64,000 nt of DNA from Micromonospora profundi. GTDB taxonomy: Bacteria; Actinomycetota; Actinomycetes; Mycobacteriales; Micromonosporaceae. The stretch is taken from NCBI RefSeq assembly GCF_011927785.1, contig NZ_JAATJK010000001.1, forward strand, positions 3,815,001 through 3,879,000. The letters are read 5' to 3'. Shown piece after piece: positions 24,514 to 33,614 of the stretch. The first letter of the stretch is position 1. Each line of letters begins with the position of its first letter. The notes under the pieces are model-generated. The model saw nothing but the letters and a program-made list of their open reading frames with translations, had not been told where the DNA came from and searched no databases. A program made the position numbers and the translations under genes.

Positions 24514-24558
24514 GCGGGGCTGCGGGGCTGCGGGGCTGCGGGGCTGCGGGGCTGCGGG
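24514..24558. repeat. 8-bp tandem repeat (GCGGGGCT) next to a start codon
   Basis: Five exact copies of GCGGGGCT (24514-24553) plus a partial sixth end 14 nt before the GTG start of the aminoglycoside-phosphotransferase-like gene. The unit is not a multiple of three and could slip. Confidence 0.85.
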
Positions 24559-24571
24559 TGATGATCTCGCG

Positions 24572-25462
24572 GTGAAGATGCACGCCGATCAGGTGGACGT
24601 GGGTGCGGACGTGGTCGCCGCGCTGGTGGCCGAGCAGTTTCCGCGCTGGCGAGGGCTGCCGGTGCGACCGCTCGCCTCGACCGGCACTGTCAACGCCCTG
24701 TTCCGGCTCGGCACGGAGATCGTGCTGCGGTTTCCGCTGCGGCCCTTCGCCGACCCCGGGCTGGACGCCGAGCTGCGGCGGGAGCAGGAACACGCGCTGC
24801 TGCTCGCCGCGCACCTGCCGGTCGAGGTGCCGGAGCCGCTCGGCCTCGGAGCGCCGGGCGCTGGCTACCCGGGGCCGTGGACGGCGTACCGCTGGATCGC
24901 CGGAGAAACCGCGGCGGCCGACCAGGTCGGCGGCTCCGACGCCTTCGCGCGTGACCTCGCCGACGTCGTGGTCGCCCTACGCGGCATGGACACCGGCGGC
25001 CGGTCCTGGTCGGGCACCGGTCGCGGTGGGCCGCTGTCCAGCCAGGACGCCGACGTTCGCGCCTCTCTGGCGGTCAGCGGCGGGCTCACCGACACCGTCG
25101 CGCTCACCGAGCTGTGGACCCGCTGCCGGGACACCCCCCGCGACGATCTCACCGACGTGTGGATCCACGCCGACCTGATGCCGGGCAACCTTCTGGTACG
25201 CAACGGACGACTGGTCGCGGTCATCGACCTGGGCGCGGTCGGCGTGGGTGACCCTGCGGTCGACCTGATGCCGGCGTGGAACCTGCTCGACGCCGGGGCG
25301 CGGGAGACCTACCAGCGGGCGCTCGGCGTGGACGACGCGACGTGGGAACGCGGACGCGGCTGGGCCCTGGGCCAGGCGGTGAACGCCCTGCCCTACTACG
25401 TCGACACCAACCCGGTGATGGCCGACATCGCGCGGCGCACCCTGCGGGCAGTGCTCGGCTGA
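24572..25462 (+). CDS. aminoglycoside phosphotransferase (APH)-family kinase
   Basis: 296 residues from the GTG (an ATG lies two codons on). The fold is choline/aminoglycoside-kinase-like: N-lobe ASTGTVNALFRLGTEIVLRFPLR with a candidate ATP Lys/Arg region, WTAYRWIAGE hinge, and a C-lobe with the catalytic loop HADLMPGNLL (H-x-D-x-x-x-x-N, ~residue 200) and metal motif AVIDLGAVGVGDPAVDL. Proteins of this type are often called macrolide or aminoglycoside kinases, but the substrate is unknown and resistance is not implied. The open frame extends far upstream over the tex tail, but without family similarity. Start choice is uncertain because 8-bp repeats occupy the leader. Confidence 0.85.
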   Translation: MKMHADQVDVGADVVAALVAEQFPRWRGLPVRPLASTGTVNALFRLGTEIVLRFPLRPFADPGLDAELRREQEHALLLAAHLPVEVPEPLGLGAPGAGYPGPWTAYRWIAGETAAADQVGGSDAFARDLADVVVALRGMDTGGRSWSGTGRGGPLSSQDADVRASLAVSGGLTDTVALTELWTRCRDTPRDDLTDVWIHADLMPGNLLVRNGRLVAVIDLGAVGVGDPAVDLMPAWNLLDAGARETYQRALGVDDATWERGRGWALGQAVNALPYYVDTNPVMADIARRTLRAVLG

Positions 25463-25484
25463 GTCCGTCGCGTACCGTCGGCTC

Positions 25485-25955
25485 GTGGGCGAGGGCGACG
25501 ACCGCGAGTGGCGGGAGCAGCGGCAGCGGGCCGTGCGGGCGCACGCTGACGCGGACGCGCGGCGGCGAGCCGCCGAGCAGTCCCAGGCCGCCGAGCTGGT
25601 GGCCTGGTTCGTGGCTGAGGCGACCCGGCGCGGGCTGCCCACCACCCGGCTGGTCGCCCGAGGCTACGACGGGCGCGGGCGTTACCGGACCGGGCTGACC
25701 GGCTGGTACGTCGACCAGGCCGAAACGCGGGCGGTGGACGTGGCGGGCAGGTTCCACCTGCTGACCGTGTCGGGCGGTCTGCGGGCGTGGTTGTTCGGCG
25801 TTGACCCCCAGCCCAGCCCGGCGCCACTTGTCGTCGGGGCAGGTGGGCGCGACGGTGAGTCGATCCCGTTGCGGACCCTGCTCACCCGCCGGCTGGGCGA
25901 CGGCACGGACGGGTCGGATTCCGCCGGGCCGGATTCCGCCGCTGGCGTTCGCTAG
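25485..25955 (+). CDS. hypothetical protein, 156 aa
   Basis: A GTG-started frame 22 nt after the APH-like gene and probably co-transcribed with it. The N-terminus (~1-50) is highly charged and helical (EWREQRQRAVRAHADADARRRAAEQSQAAELVAWFVAEA). A small beta-rich core follows (TTRLVARGYDGRGRYRTGLTGWYV...), then a variable tail. No known domain is recognised. Codon bias and the coherent hydrophobic pattern support a real gene. Confidence 0.7.
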   Translation: MGEGDDREWREQRQRAVRAHADADARRRAAEQSQAAELVAWFVAEATRRGLPTTRLVARGYDGRGRYRTGLTGWYVDQAETRAVDVAGRFHLLTVSGGLRAWLFGVDPQPSPAPLVVGAGGRDGESIPLRTLLTRRLGDGTDGSDSAGPDSAAGVR

Positions 25956-26108
25956 CGCGGCAGGCGAACACTTTCGCGCCCCGGCCCGTGTCGGTTTTCC
26001 GACGCGGGCCGGACCGTTTCGTAGCCGGGCAGTCATAAGCCCGGTCGGCCTGATCTCCGTGCGGGCAGTTTCCGCTGCGTGTCGCACACCGAATACAGGT
26101 AAAGGTCG

Positions 26109-26136
26109 TTTGTCCCTAGTAGCGACCTCCTATGAT
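26109..26136 (+). promoter_or_regulatory. probable promoter of the surface-polysaccharide cluster
   Basis: TTTGTC (26109-26114) and TATGAT (26131-26136) with 16-nt spacing lie in a conspicuously AT-rich stretch (about 26,080-26,215) in the 282-nt gap before the initiating transferase gene. TATGAT is a near-consensus -10. Confidence 0.45.
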
Positions 26137-26237
26137 TGATTTATCCCCCATGAACAGTTCTACCTGAAGGTCCCATTAGTGAATCTCATACGGATTTCCC
26201 CCTATCGCCGGCGGCCGCATGCTGCCACCAGGCCACG

Positions 26238-27272
26238 GTGAGCGTTCCGCTTGCCGGCGGAATCCTGCTCGCACTCATCGTCGGCTCCCTGCTGCAACCA
26301 TTGATCCTGCGGCTGCTGACCGCGGCCTCCGTCCTCGACATACCGTCCGATCGGTCCTCGCACGACACCCCGATCCCGCGCGGCGGCGGCGTGGGCGTCG
26401 CCGTGGCGGCCGGGCTCGCCCTCCTTCTGAACGAGCACGCGCGGTCGATCGCCGTGCCGCTGCTGCTGTTCGCGGCCATCGGCCTCCTGGAGGACATCCG
26501 GGGCGTCCCGGTCCCTATCCGGCTGCTCCTGCAATTGCTCGTTGGCGTGGCCACGAGCCTGGCGTTGGTGCCAGGCGGCCACCCGGCGTACCTCCAGGTG
26601 GCCCTTGTCGTCGCCCTCGCGGCGTGGCTGACCGCCTACGTGAACGCCTTCAACTTCATGGACGGCATCAACGGGATCTCGGCCGTCCACGCGATCCTCG
26701 CCGGACTGGTGTACGCCGCCCTCGGCGTGCTGCGGGACCTTCCGCTGCTCACCGCCAGCGGCAGTCTGATCGCCGCCGCGTCCCTGACCTTCCTGCCGTG
26801 GAACGCCTGGGTCGCCCGGGTGTTCCTCGGTGACGTCGGGTCGTACGCCCTCGGTGGCGCGTTCGGTGCGCTCGCCGCGTACGCGATCGTGCGCGGCATC
26901 CCGCCGGAGGCAGCCGTGGCGCCGCTCGCCCTCTACCTCGCCGACACCGGCTGGACGCTGCTGCGCCGCATCCGTAACGGCGAAGCCTGGTACCGCCCCC
27001 ATCGCAACCATGCCTACCAACGGTTGACCGACAGCGGGTGGTCACATCAACGGGTCACCGCGCTGACCGCCGGCATCGGCGCAACCGTCGCCGCCTGCCT
27101 GGTGGCCGCGTCCTTCAGCGGGCCACTTCTGCGCGCCGCGCTCGATGTCACGGCCGTCGCCATCCTCGCCGGCTATCTCGCCGCCCCCGCGTGGCTCGCA
27201 GCCCAGCGGTCAGGGCCCCCAACAGACGAAAGGCCGATCCATGCCAGAACTGTCAACTCCCCGAGTCGGTGA
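26238..27272 (+). CDS. WecA/WbpL-like undecaprenyl-phosphate sugar-1-phosphate transferase
   Basis: A 344-residue polytopic membrane protein (~10 hydrophobic segments) of the PNPT family (MraY/WecA/TagO/WbpL). It would start lipid-linked glycan assembly by moving a HexNAc-1-phosphate from UDP-sugar to undecaprenyl phosphate. Motifs seen: DIPSDRSSHDTPIPRGGG at the N-terminus, NAFNFMDGINGIS (acidic metal site), FLGDVGSYALGG, and RPHRNHAYQRLTDSGWSHQRVT, the last typical of the WbpL group. Its 3' end overlaps the following epimerase gene by 32 nt. First gene of the polysaccharide cluster. Confidence 0.88.
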   Translation: MSVPLAGGILLALIVGSLLQPLILRLLTAASVLDIPSDRSSHDTPIPRGGGVGVAVAAGLALLLNEHARSIAVPLLLFAAIGLLEDIRGVPVPIRLLLQLLVGVATSLALVPGGHPAYLQVALVVALAAWLTAYVNAFNFMDGINGISAVHAILAGLVYAALGVLRDLPLLTASGSLIAAASLTFLPWNAWVARVFLGDVGSYALGGAFGALAAYAIVRGIPPEAAVAPLALYLADTGWTLLRRIRNGEAWYRPHRNHAYQRLTDSGWSHQRVTALTAGIGATVAACLVAASFSGPLLRAALDVTAVAILAGYLAAPAWLAAQRSGPPTDERPIHARTVNSPSR

Positions 27273-28359
27273 CCTGGACGGCCTCGGGCCCCAGCCGGTC
27301 AAGCGGATCGCGGTGCTCGGCAGCAGCGGCTTCGTCGGCCGAGCGGTAGTCACCGAACTCCGTAGCCGGGGCATCGAGGTCCAGACCGTGCCCGCGCCGC
27401 GCCTGTCGTGGCCGCTCGCCCAGGCCCTCCGCGTCGATTCGGTGCCCTCGGGTCGCGACGACGAGGCGGTCGCCGACCTCGCCCGACAGCTCGACGGCGC
27501 ACAGGTCGTGATCAACACGGCCGGGTTGCCGAACGGGTCCGCGCCGGACAGCGCGGAGCTGTACGGGGGCAACGCCCTCCTGCCCACCCTTGTCGCCCGA
27601 GCCAGCGCCCTTGTCGGCGCCACGCGCATGGTGCACGTCAGCTCGGCGGCAGCGCAGGGGGCTCTGGCGCTGGACGAGACCGCGCGGACGATGCCCTTCT
27701 CCCCGTACTCGCGCTCCAAGGCGATCGGCGAGCGCATGCTGCGCCACGAGGACTGCATCGACACCGTCATCTACCGGTCGACATGGGTCCACGACGTGGA
27801 CCGGCCGAACACCCGCGCGCTCGTCCGGCTCGCCCAGTCGCGGTTGAGCTGCGTCGCCGGAGCAGGCGACGCGCCGACACCACAGGTCCTCATCGAGGAC
27901 GTCGTCGCCTCGATCGTCCACCTCGGCCTCGTGAACGGACCGGTGCCGCCCATCGTGCTGCAACCTCCCAACGGGATGACCACAGGGCTCCTGCTCCGGC
28001 TGCTCGGTGGCCGCGAGCCACGGCACATCCCCGCGCGGCTGGCGCGGTACGCGACGAGCGGCATCAACGCGTACGGGAAGACGAGCCTGCGGGCCAACGC
28101 GCACGCGCGGCGCGTGGACATGCTGCTGTTCGGCAAGCCGCAGGTGCCCGGCTGGCTGGCCGAGCAGGGGCTGGCGCCACAGCTGCGGCCCGAGGCGTGG
28201 GAGCGGCTCAGGACGGCCGGCAGCCCGCAGACGTCCGCCGCCGGCGTGGACAGCGTCGCGCGTCCGAGGGCAGGCGAATCGCAGCCGCACGACGCGAGCG
28301 GAGCACCGTCCGGTCGAGCCAGCCGAGCCGACACGCCTGAGACGTACCTGACGAAGTAG
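27241..28359 (+). CDS. NAD(P)-dependent sugar epimerase/dehydratase (extended SDR)
   Basis: 372 residues from an ATG with GAAAGG upstream. Rossmann motif GSSGFVGRAV (GxxGxxG), VHVSSAAAQG before the active site, and YSRSK (YxxxK). The last ~60 residues are low-complexity. Pairing with a WbpL-like transferase resembles O-antigen loci in which such an SDR reduces a UDP-4-keto-6-deoxy-HexNAc to the sugar the transferase uses; that role is inference. Confidence 0.75.
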   Translation: MPELSTPRVGDLDGLGPQPVKRIAVLGSSGFVGRAVVTELRSRGIEVQTVPAPRLSWPLAQALRVDSVPSGRDDEAVADLARQLDGAQVVINTAGLPNGSAPDSAELYGGNALLPTLVARASALVGATRMVHVSSAAAQGALALDETARTMPFSPYSRSKAIGERMLRHEDCIDTVIYRSTWVHDVDRPNTRALVRLAQSRLSCVAGAGDAPTPQVLIEDVVASIVHLGLVNGPVPPIVLQPPNGMTTGLLLRLLGGREPRHIPARLARYATSGINAYGKTSLRANAHARRVDMLLFGKPQVPGWLAEQGLAPQLRPEAWERLRTAGSPQTSAAGVDSVARPRAGESQPHDASGAPSGRASRADTPETYLTK

Positions 28360-28553
28360 CTCTTTTTCGCCGGCGCCTGGTGTCGCGCCCGACACGACAC
28401 GCCTGCGGGCTTCCGGAGGGACGGTTGAACCTTGTCTCAAATACCCCTAAAGCCGACAGATGACCCGAGTTGATGTGTAACAAGGACAGAGGGCACAGAA
28501 GCTCCTTCTGCCGAGCGGCGGAAGCAGTGGTTGGACCGGACAGGAGCCAGGAC

Positions 28554-30425
28554 ATGCCGCAGGACACGGAGCACACGGAACGGGCGAGCCAGCGGGCGCG
28601 GCGGGCAAGGGCACGCCGCCGCGCGCTCGGGTTCCTCGCCGCCGACACCACCGGCTGGGTCGGCGGTTTCATCGTGGCCGCCTGGTCCCGGTTCGAGTTC
28701 CAACTCGATACGAGCCAACTGGCTCGTGCGGCGGGGGTCGGCGCCCTCGCGGCGTTCCTGCACCTCGCGGTGGCGGCCGTACGCCGGATCTACTCCGGAC
28801 GGCACCCGCTGGGCAGCCTTCAGGAGGTCCAGGGTGTCGCCAGCACCACCATCCTGACGGCGGCCGTCATACTGCTCGGCCTGTTGTCGTCCGACGGGCG
28901 ACCGGTACCGGCGAGCACCCCGCTCGTCGGCGGCGCGCTCGCCCTGCTCTTCATGCTCGGTGCCCGATTCACGTACCGGCACCGGCGTGATCTCTCGATG
29001 CGGCCGGACGTCCGGTCGTCGACACCGGTGTTGCTGTTCGGGATGGGCGACGCGGGGCAGGGTCTGCTGCGGGCCATGCTCAGTGACCCGCGCGGCCGGT
29101 ACCTGCCGGTGGGCGCCCTCGATGACGACCCGGACAAGCGCGACCTGCGTATCCGGGGGGTCCGCGTGCTCGGCGGCCGAGACGACATCGCCGCCGCGCT
29201 CCGGCACACCGGGGCGGGCACTGTCATCTTCGCGGTGGCGAACGCCGATGCCGCGTTGATCCGCCAGATCCGCGAAGCCACCCTCCAGGCCGGCGCGGTG
29301 TTCAAGGTGCTGCCCCCGGTGCGGGAGCTTGTCGACCACCGGATCACCGTCACCGACGTCCGGGAGGTGCAGATCAGTGACCTGCTGGGCCGCCGCCAGG
29401 TGGTCGGTGACCTGCCGATGAGCGAGAGCAGCCTCACCGGCCGGCGGATCCTCGTGACCGGCGCCGGTGGCTCGATCGGCTCCGAACTCTGCCGGCAGGT
29501 GATGAAGGCCGACCCGGGCGAGCTGATGATGTTGGACCGGGACGAGTCCGCGCTGCACAGCCTGCAGATGTCGCTGTCCGGGCGGGCGCTGCTCGACAGT
29601 CCGGAGCTGATCCTCGCCGATCTGCGCGACGACGAGGGGGTACGACGGATCATCCGGGAACGCCGTCCGGACATCATCTTCCACGCCGCGGCGCTCAAGC
29701 ACCTGCCTCTGCTGGAGCAGTACCCGGGCGAGGCGGTCAAGACCAACGTCTGGGGCACGCTCTCGGTGCTTGACGCCTGCCAGGACGTGGCGAAGTTCGT
29801 CAACATCTCCACCGACAAGGCCGCCAACCCGATCAGCGTCCTCGGCTACTCGAAGCGGATCACCGAGCGGCTGACCGCGCACGCCGCGTCCCGGTTCCCG
29901 GGGACCTTCCTCAGCGTCCGGTTCGGCAACGTGTTGAGCAGTCGCGGCTCGGTGGTCACCGCCTTCCAGCGACAGATCGAGGACGGCAAACCCCTGACCG
30001 TCACCCACCCCGACGTCACCCGCTATCTCATGACCATCCAGGAGGCCGTCCACCTGGTGCTCCAGGCCGCCGAGATCGGGCGCGACGGGGAGGCGCTGGT
30101 GCTGGACATGGGCGAGCCAGTCCGCATCGCCGACCTGGCACGGCAGATGGCCGAACACGCCTCCAGCTCCGTGCCCATCGTCTACACAGGCCTGCGGCCC
30201 GGCGAGAAGCTGCACGAGGATCTGCTCGGCGCCGGCGAGATCGACACCAGGCCGTTCCACCCGCTGGTGTCGCACGTGGCCGTTCCGGCGCTCGACCCGA
30301 TGGAGGCAGGGAGCATCGACCCCTTCGACGACCCGGCAAAGGTGGTCGAACAGCTCGCCCTGCTCTGCGCTCAGCCGGCGATACCGATCATCCACGATTC
30401 AGCACAGGTGCCCCTGGCCCGCTGA
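28554..30425 (+). CDS. PglF/WbpM-like membrane nucleotide-sugar 4,6-dehydratase
   Basis: 623 residues; the ATG has AGGAG ~8 nt upstream, while an earlier in-frame ATG lacks one. Four hydrophobic segments (~25-130) anchor the protein. A CoA-binding-like Rossmann domain (~145-270; LLFGMGDAGQGLLRAML) precedes the SDR domain (~300-600), which has GAGGSIGSELCRQV, HAAALKHLPLLEQYP and STDKAANPISVLGYSKR, the altered active site of long 4,6-dehydratases. The family converts UDP-GlcNAc to UDP-4-keto-6-deoxy-sugars for bacillosamine, QuiNAc or FucNAc. Confidence 0.87.
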   Translation: MPQDTEHTERASQRARRARARRRALGFLAADTTGWVGGFIVAAWSRFEFQLDTSQLARAAGVGALAAFLHLAVAAVRRIYSGRHPLGSLQEVQGVASTTILTAAVILLGLLSSDGRPVPASTPLVGGALALLFMLGARFTYRHRRDLSMRPDVRSSTPVLLFGMGDAGQGLLRAMLSDPRGRYLPVGALDDDPDKRDLRIRGVRVLGGRDDIAAALRHTGAGTVIFAVANADAALIRQIREATLQAGAVFKVLPPVRELVDHRITVTDVREVQISDLLGRRQVVGDLPMSESSLTGRRILVTGAGGSIGSELCRQVMKADPGELMMLDRDESALHSLQMSLSGRALLDSPELILADLRDDEGVRRIIRERRPDIIFHAAALKHLPLLEQYPGEAVKTNVWGTLSVLDACQDVAKFVNISTDKAANPISVLGYSKRITERLTAHAASRFPGTFLSVRFGNVLSSRGSVVTAFQRQIEDGKPLTVTHPDVTRYLMTIQEAVHLVLQAAEIGRDGEALVLDMGEPVRIADLARQMAEHASSSVPIVYTGLRPGEKLHEDLLGAGEIDTRPFHPLVSHVAVPALDPMEAGSIDPFDDPAKVVEQLALLCAQPAIPIIHDSAQVPLAR

Positions 30426-30489
30426 GCAGGTCGCGCAGGAAGCGGCGGGCATCGGTGCCGTTCGAGGACGCGGGCGAGGAGGGACGGAC

Positions 30490-31137
30490 ATGACGACCAA
30501 TGTGGTGATCGTCGGGACCGGCGGCATGGGTCGGGAGATCTTCGGCATCGTCCGGGCCATCAACGCCAACGTCTCGGACGCCCCGGTGTGGCGGGTCCTC
30601 GGCTTCGTCGACGACTATCCGACCGAGTCAGGTCTCAAGCTGGTCCAGCGGCTCGACGTACCCTTCCTCGGTCCGTCGCGGTGGCTGGCCGGGCAGTCGC
30701 CCACCACCCACGTCGCCCTGGGTGTCGGCGATCCGCGCTGGCGACGGGAGACGGATCTCGCGATTCAGCCGTACGGGCTGCCCGCCGCCACGCTCGTGCA
30801 CCCCGCTGCCGAGATCGGTCCGGACTGTGTCTTCGAGGAAGGGCTGATCGCCCTCGGCGGGGCACGGGTGACGACGAACGTGATCGTCGGCCGGCACGTA
30901 CACCTCAACCAGAACTGCACCGTCGGGCACGACTGCGTGCTGGGCGACCACGTCTCGGTCAACCCGCTGGCCGCGGTGTCCGGCTACTGCCGGATCGAGT
31001 CCGGCGTGATGATCGGTACGACCGCTGCGGTGCTCCAGGGACGCACTGTGGGCCGGGACGCGACAGTTGGTGCGGGCGCGGTCGTGACCCGCGACGTCGC
31101 GGGCGCGACCACGGTAAAGGGTGTGCCGGCCCGGTAG
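30490..31137 (+). CDS. NeuD/PglD-like sugar O/N-acyltransferase
   Basis: 215 residues. An N-terminal PglD-type nucleotide-sugar-binding domain (VVIVGTGGMGREIFGIVRAIN) is followed by a left-handed parallel beta-helix of hexapeptide repeats. LNQNCTVGHDCVLGDHVSVNPLA contains the candidate catalytic His. The C-terminus TVKGVPAR is typical. In bacillosamine-type pathways PglD acetylates a UDP-4-amino sugar made from the PglF product, and the PglF-like gene lies just upstream. Confidence 0.85.
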   Translation: MTTNVVIVGTGGMGREIFGIVRAINANVSDAPVWRVLGFVDDYPTESGLKLVQRLDVPFLGPSRWLAGQSPTTHVALGVGDPRWRRETDLAIQPYGLPAATLVHPAAEIGPDCVFEEGLIALGGARVTTNVIVGRHVHLNQNCTVGHDCVLGDHVSVNPLAAVSGYCRIESGVMIGTTAAVLQGRTVGRDATVGAGAVVTRDVAGATTVKGVPAR

Positions 31138-31168
31138 CCGGGCACCGGCCGGGCAGCGGCGACCGGAG

Positions 31169-32293
31169 TCAGCGCCGGATGCCCGCCCAGTCGTGGTGCC
31201 GGCGCACCGTCGACAGGATGAAGTCGACGACCCGCCGCGACGTGTCGGCCACTAGGTAGTCGCTCGGGCAGGGAACCCCACCGGCGGCGGTCTGGTCGAC
31301 CACGACGCCTACCGATTCCACGACGGACTGCGGGTCGAGCCCGGTCATCACGATGCCGCCGACGTCCAGGGCCTCCGGGCGCTCGATCGATTCGCGCAGC
31401 GTCACCGCAGGGAATCCGAGGATCGTCGCTTCCTCGCTCACGGTGCCGCTGTCGGACAACGTACAGCGGGCGTGCCGTTGCAATGTCACGTAGTCGAAGA
31501 AGCCGAACGGCTCGTGGAACGCGATCCCCTCCAGCACCGCGTCGTCCATCGCGAGGGCCTCCAGCCGCTTGCGGGTCCGGGGGTGGGTGGACACCAGCAG
31601 CGGCAGACCCCACCGGTCCCGTACGGCGCGTAGGCAGTCCAGCAGTCGCCGCAGCCGATCAGGGTGGTCCACGTTCTCCTCGCGATGGGCGCTCACCACG
31701 AAGTACTGGCCCGGTTCGATCTCGAGCTGCCGCAGCACCGTCGACAGTTCGATCTCGGACCGGTAGTGGTCCAACACCTCGCGCATCGGCGAACCGGTGT
31801 GCATGATGCGACGCGGGTGCAGGCCCTCGGCGAGCAGATTGCGCCGCGCGTGCTCCGAGTAGACGAGGTTGAAGTCGGCAACGTGGTCAACGAGCTTGCG
31901 GTTGGTCTCCTCGGGCACGTTGAGGTCGAAGCAACGGTTGCCCGCCTCCATGTGGTAGACCGGCACCCGCATCCGACGGGCCATCAGGGCGGCGATGGCG
32001 CTGTTGGTGTCGCCCAGCACCAGCAGGGCGTCCGGCCGCAGCTCGGTTATCGCCTGTTCGGTGCCGACGAGGACAGCGCCCAGGACGTGGCCCAGCGAAT
32101 GGGTGTCGACCTGAAGGAAACGGTCGGGTTGACGGACCTTCATCTCGTCGAAGAACACGTCGGACAACGCCGGATCCCAGTTCTGCCCGGTGTGCACGAG
32201 CACGTGATCCACTGTCTGGTCGAGCCGCTCGATGACCCGCGACAACCTGATGATCTCGGGCCGCGTTCCCACGACCGTCATGACCCGTGTCAT
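31169..32293 (-). CDS. UDP-N-acetylglucosamine 2-epimerase family, CapG/FnlC-like
   Basis: 374 residues; the ATG is chosen at the family start MTRVMTVVGTRPEIIRLSRVI. The fold is WecB-like; GNRCFDLNVPEETNRKLVDHVADF and SAHREENVDH are conserved. The GNRCFD signature and length fit the CapG/FnlC/WbjD group, which performs the last step to UDP-N-acetyl-L-fucosamine. The two earlier enzymes of that route are encoded at 32565-33614 and 34927-35841. This gene alone is transcribed leftwards, divergent from them across an AT-rich 271-nt gap, in which I see no clear promoter. Confidence 0.86.
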   Translation of the reverse strand: MTRVMTVVGTRPEIIRLSRVIERLDQTVDHVLVHTGQNWDPALSDVFFDEMKVRQPDRFLQVDTHSLGHVLGAVLVGTEQAITELRPDALLVLGDTNSAIAALMARRMRVPVYHMEAGNRCFDLNVPEETNRKLVDHVADFNLVYSEHARRNLLAEGLHPRRIMHTGSPMREVLDHYRSEIELSTVLRQLEIEPGQYFVVSAHREENVDHPDRLRRLLDCLRAVRDRWGLPLLVSTHPRTRKRLEALAMDDAVLEGIAFHEPFGFFDYVTLQRHARCTLSDSGTVSEEATILGFPAVTLRESIERPEALDVGGIVMTGLDPQSVVESVGVVVDQTAAGGVPCPSDYLVADTSRRVVDFILSTVRRHHDWAGIRR

Positions 32294-32564
32294 TCGGAAC
32301 CCTTTCGGCGTTGATCCCGGCTGGACCGACGCGTCGTCGATCGCCGTTGTTGACAGGCGACGCCGCAGGGCCCTCTCTGGCGGAGCAACGACTCGACAGG
32401 CGCACCGTAACGCGGTATGAACCAAATTTTCTTTTCGCAGGTTCCGTGAATCAAAAACCTATTATTGGCGTTTCAGCAGTGACGTGCCGCTTAGATCGCT
32501 ATCGTCACTCTCTGATCCCGTCCCCTACCTTTCGCCGTGAACGGCGGATCAGACAGGAGGAGAT

Positions 32565-33614
32565 GTGTCGTCCTCACTTATGGACCGACGCGTTTTGATC
32601 ACCGGTGGGACCGGGTCGTTCGGTCAGACGATGGTTTCCCGGCTACTCGACGCCGGTGCTGCCGAGGTGCGCATTCTGAGCCGGGACGAGGCCAAGCAGG
32701 AGGCCATGCGGATCCGTCTGCTCGACGACCGCGTGCGGTTCTACGTGGGCGACGTCCGCGACGTCGACAGCGTCAACAAGGCGACACGGGGCGTCGAGTA
32801 CGTCTTCCACGCCGCGGCGCTCAAGCAGGTTCCCTCCTGCGAGTTCTTCCCGCTGGAGGCGGTACGCACAAACGTCCTCGGCAGCGCCAACGTGGTCGAC
32901 GCCTGCGAACGCAACGGGGTCGATGCCCTGGTCATGCTCAGCACCGACAAGGCGGTCTACCCGGTCAACGCGATGGGCATGACCAAGGCGCTGATGGAGA
33001 AGGTCGCGCAGGCGCACGTCCGCAACAACCCCCGGGCCAACACCAGGGTCTGCTCGGTCCGCTACGGCAACGTCATGTGCTCACGGGGCTCGGTCATCCC
33101 GCTGTTCATCCACCAGATCAAGAACAGCCTGCCGCTGACCGTCACAGAACCGACGATGACGCGGTTCCTGATGTCCCTGATGGATTCCGTGGACCTCGTC
33201 GAGCACGCCTTCCAGCACGGCCAGCCCGGTGACGTGTTCATCCGAAAGGCCGACGGCTGCACCATCGGCGATCTGGCGACGGCGCTGTGCAACCTGTTCG
33301 AGGTGCCGGCCAAGTTCGACGTACTGGGGCTGCGACACGGCGAGAAGATGTCCGAGACCCTGGCGAGCCAAGAGGAACTGGCCCGCGCTGAGGACTTCGG
33401 TGAGTTCCTGCGCGTACCGGTCGACAGCCGCGATCTGAACTACTCCCTCTACTTCGAAGAGGGCGACACCACCAGCGACCACCGTGTCGACTACACCTCG
33501 GACAACACCACACAGCTGTCGGTGCCGGAGATCATGGCGCTGCTGCTCACCCTGCCCGAGGTGCAGCAACACCTCGACCCCCTACGGTCCCTGTCGCCGG
33601 CAGGCCGCGGATGA
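32565..33614 (+). CDS. UDP-GlcNAc 4,6-dehydratase/5-epimerase, CapE/FnlA-like
   Basis: 349 residues from a GTG with AGGAGG four nt upstream; an in-frame ATG five codons on is an alternative. Soluble SDR: ITGGTGSFGQTMV, HAAALKQVPSCEFFP, STDKAVYPVNAMGMTKALMEK (active-site Met/Lys of this class) and RYGNVMCSRGSVIPLF. It should start UDP-L-FucNAc synthesis from UDP-GlcNAc. Its stop overlaps the next start (ATGA). Length and motifs match CapE rather than the membrane-bound WbpM type. Confidence 0.9.
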   Translation: MSSSLMDRRVLITGGTGSFGQTMVSRLLDAGAAEVRILSRDEAKQEAMRIRLLDDRVRFYVGDVRDVDSVNKATRGVEYVFHAAALKQVPSCEFFPLEAVRTNVLGSANVVDACERNGVDALVMLSTDKAVYPVNAMGMTKALMEKVAQAHVRNNPRANTRVCSVRYGNVMCSRGSVIPLFIHQIKNSLPLTVTEPTMTRFLMSLMDSVDLVEHAFQHGQPGDVFIRKADGCTIGDLATALCNLFEVPAKFDVLGLRHGEKMSETLASQEELARAEDFGEFLRVPVDSRDLNYSLYFEEGDTTSDHRVDYTSDNTTQLSVPEIMALLLTLPEVQQHLDPLRSLSPAGRG

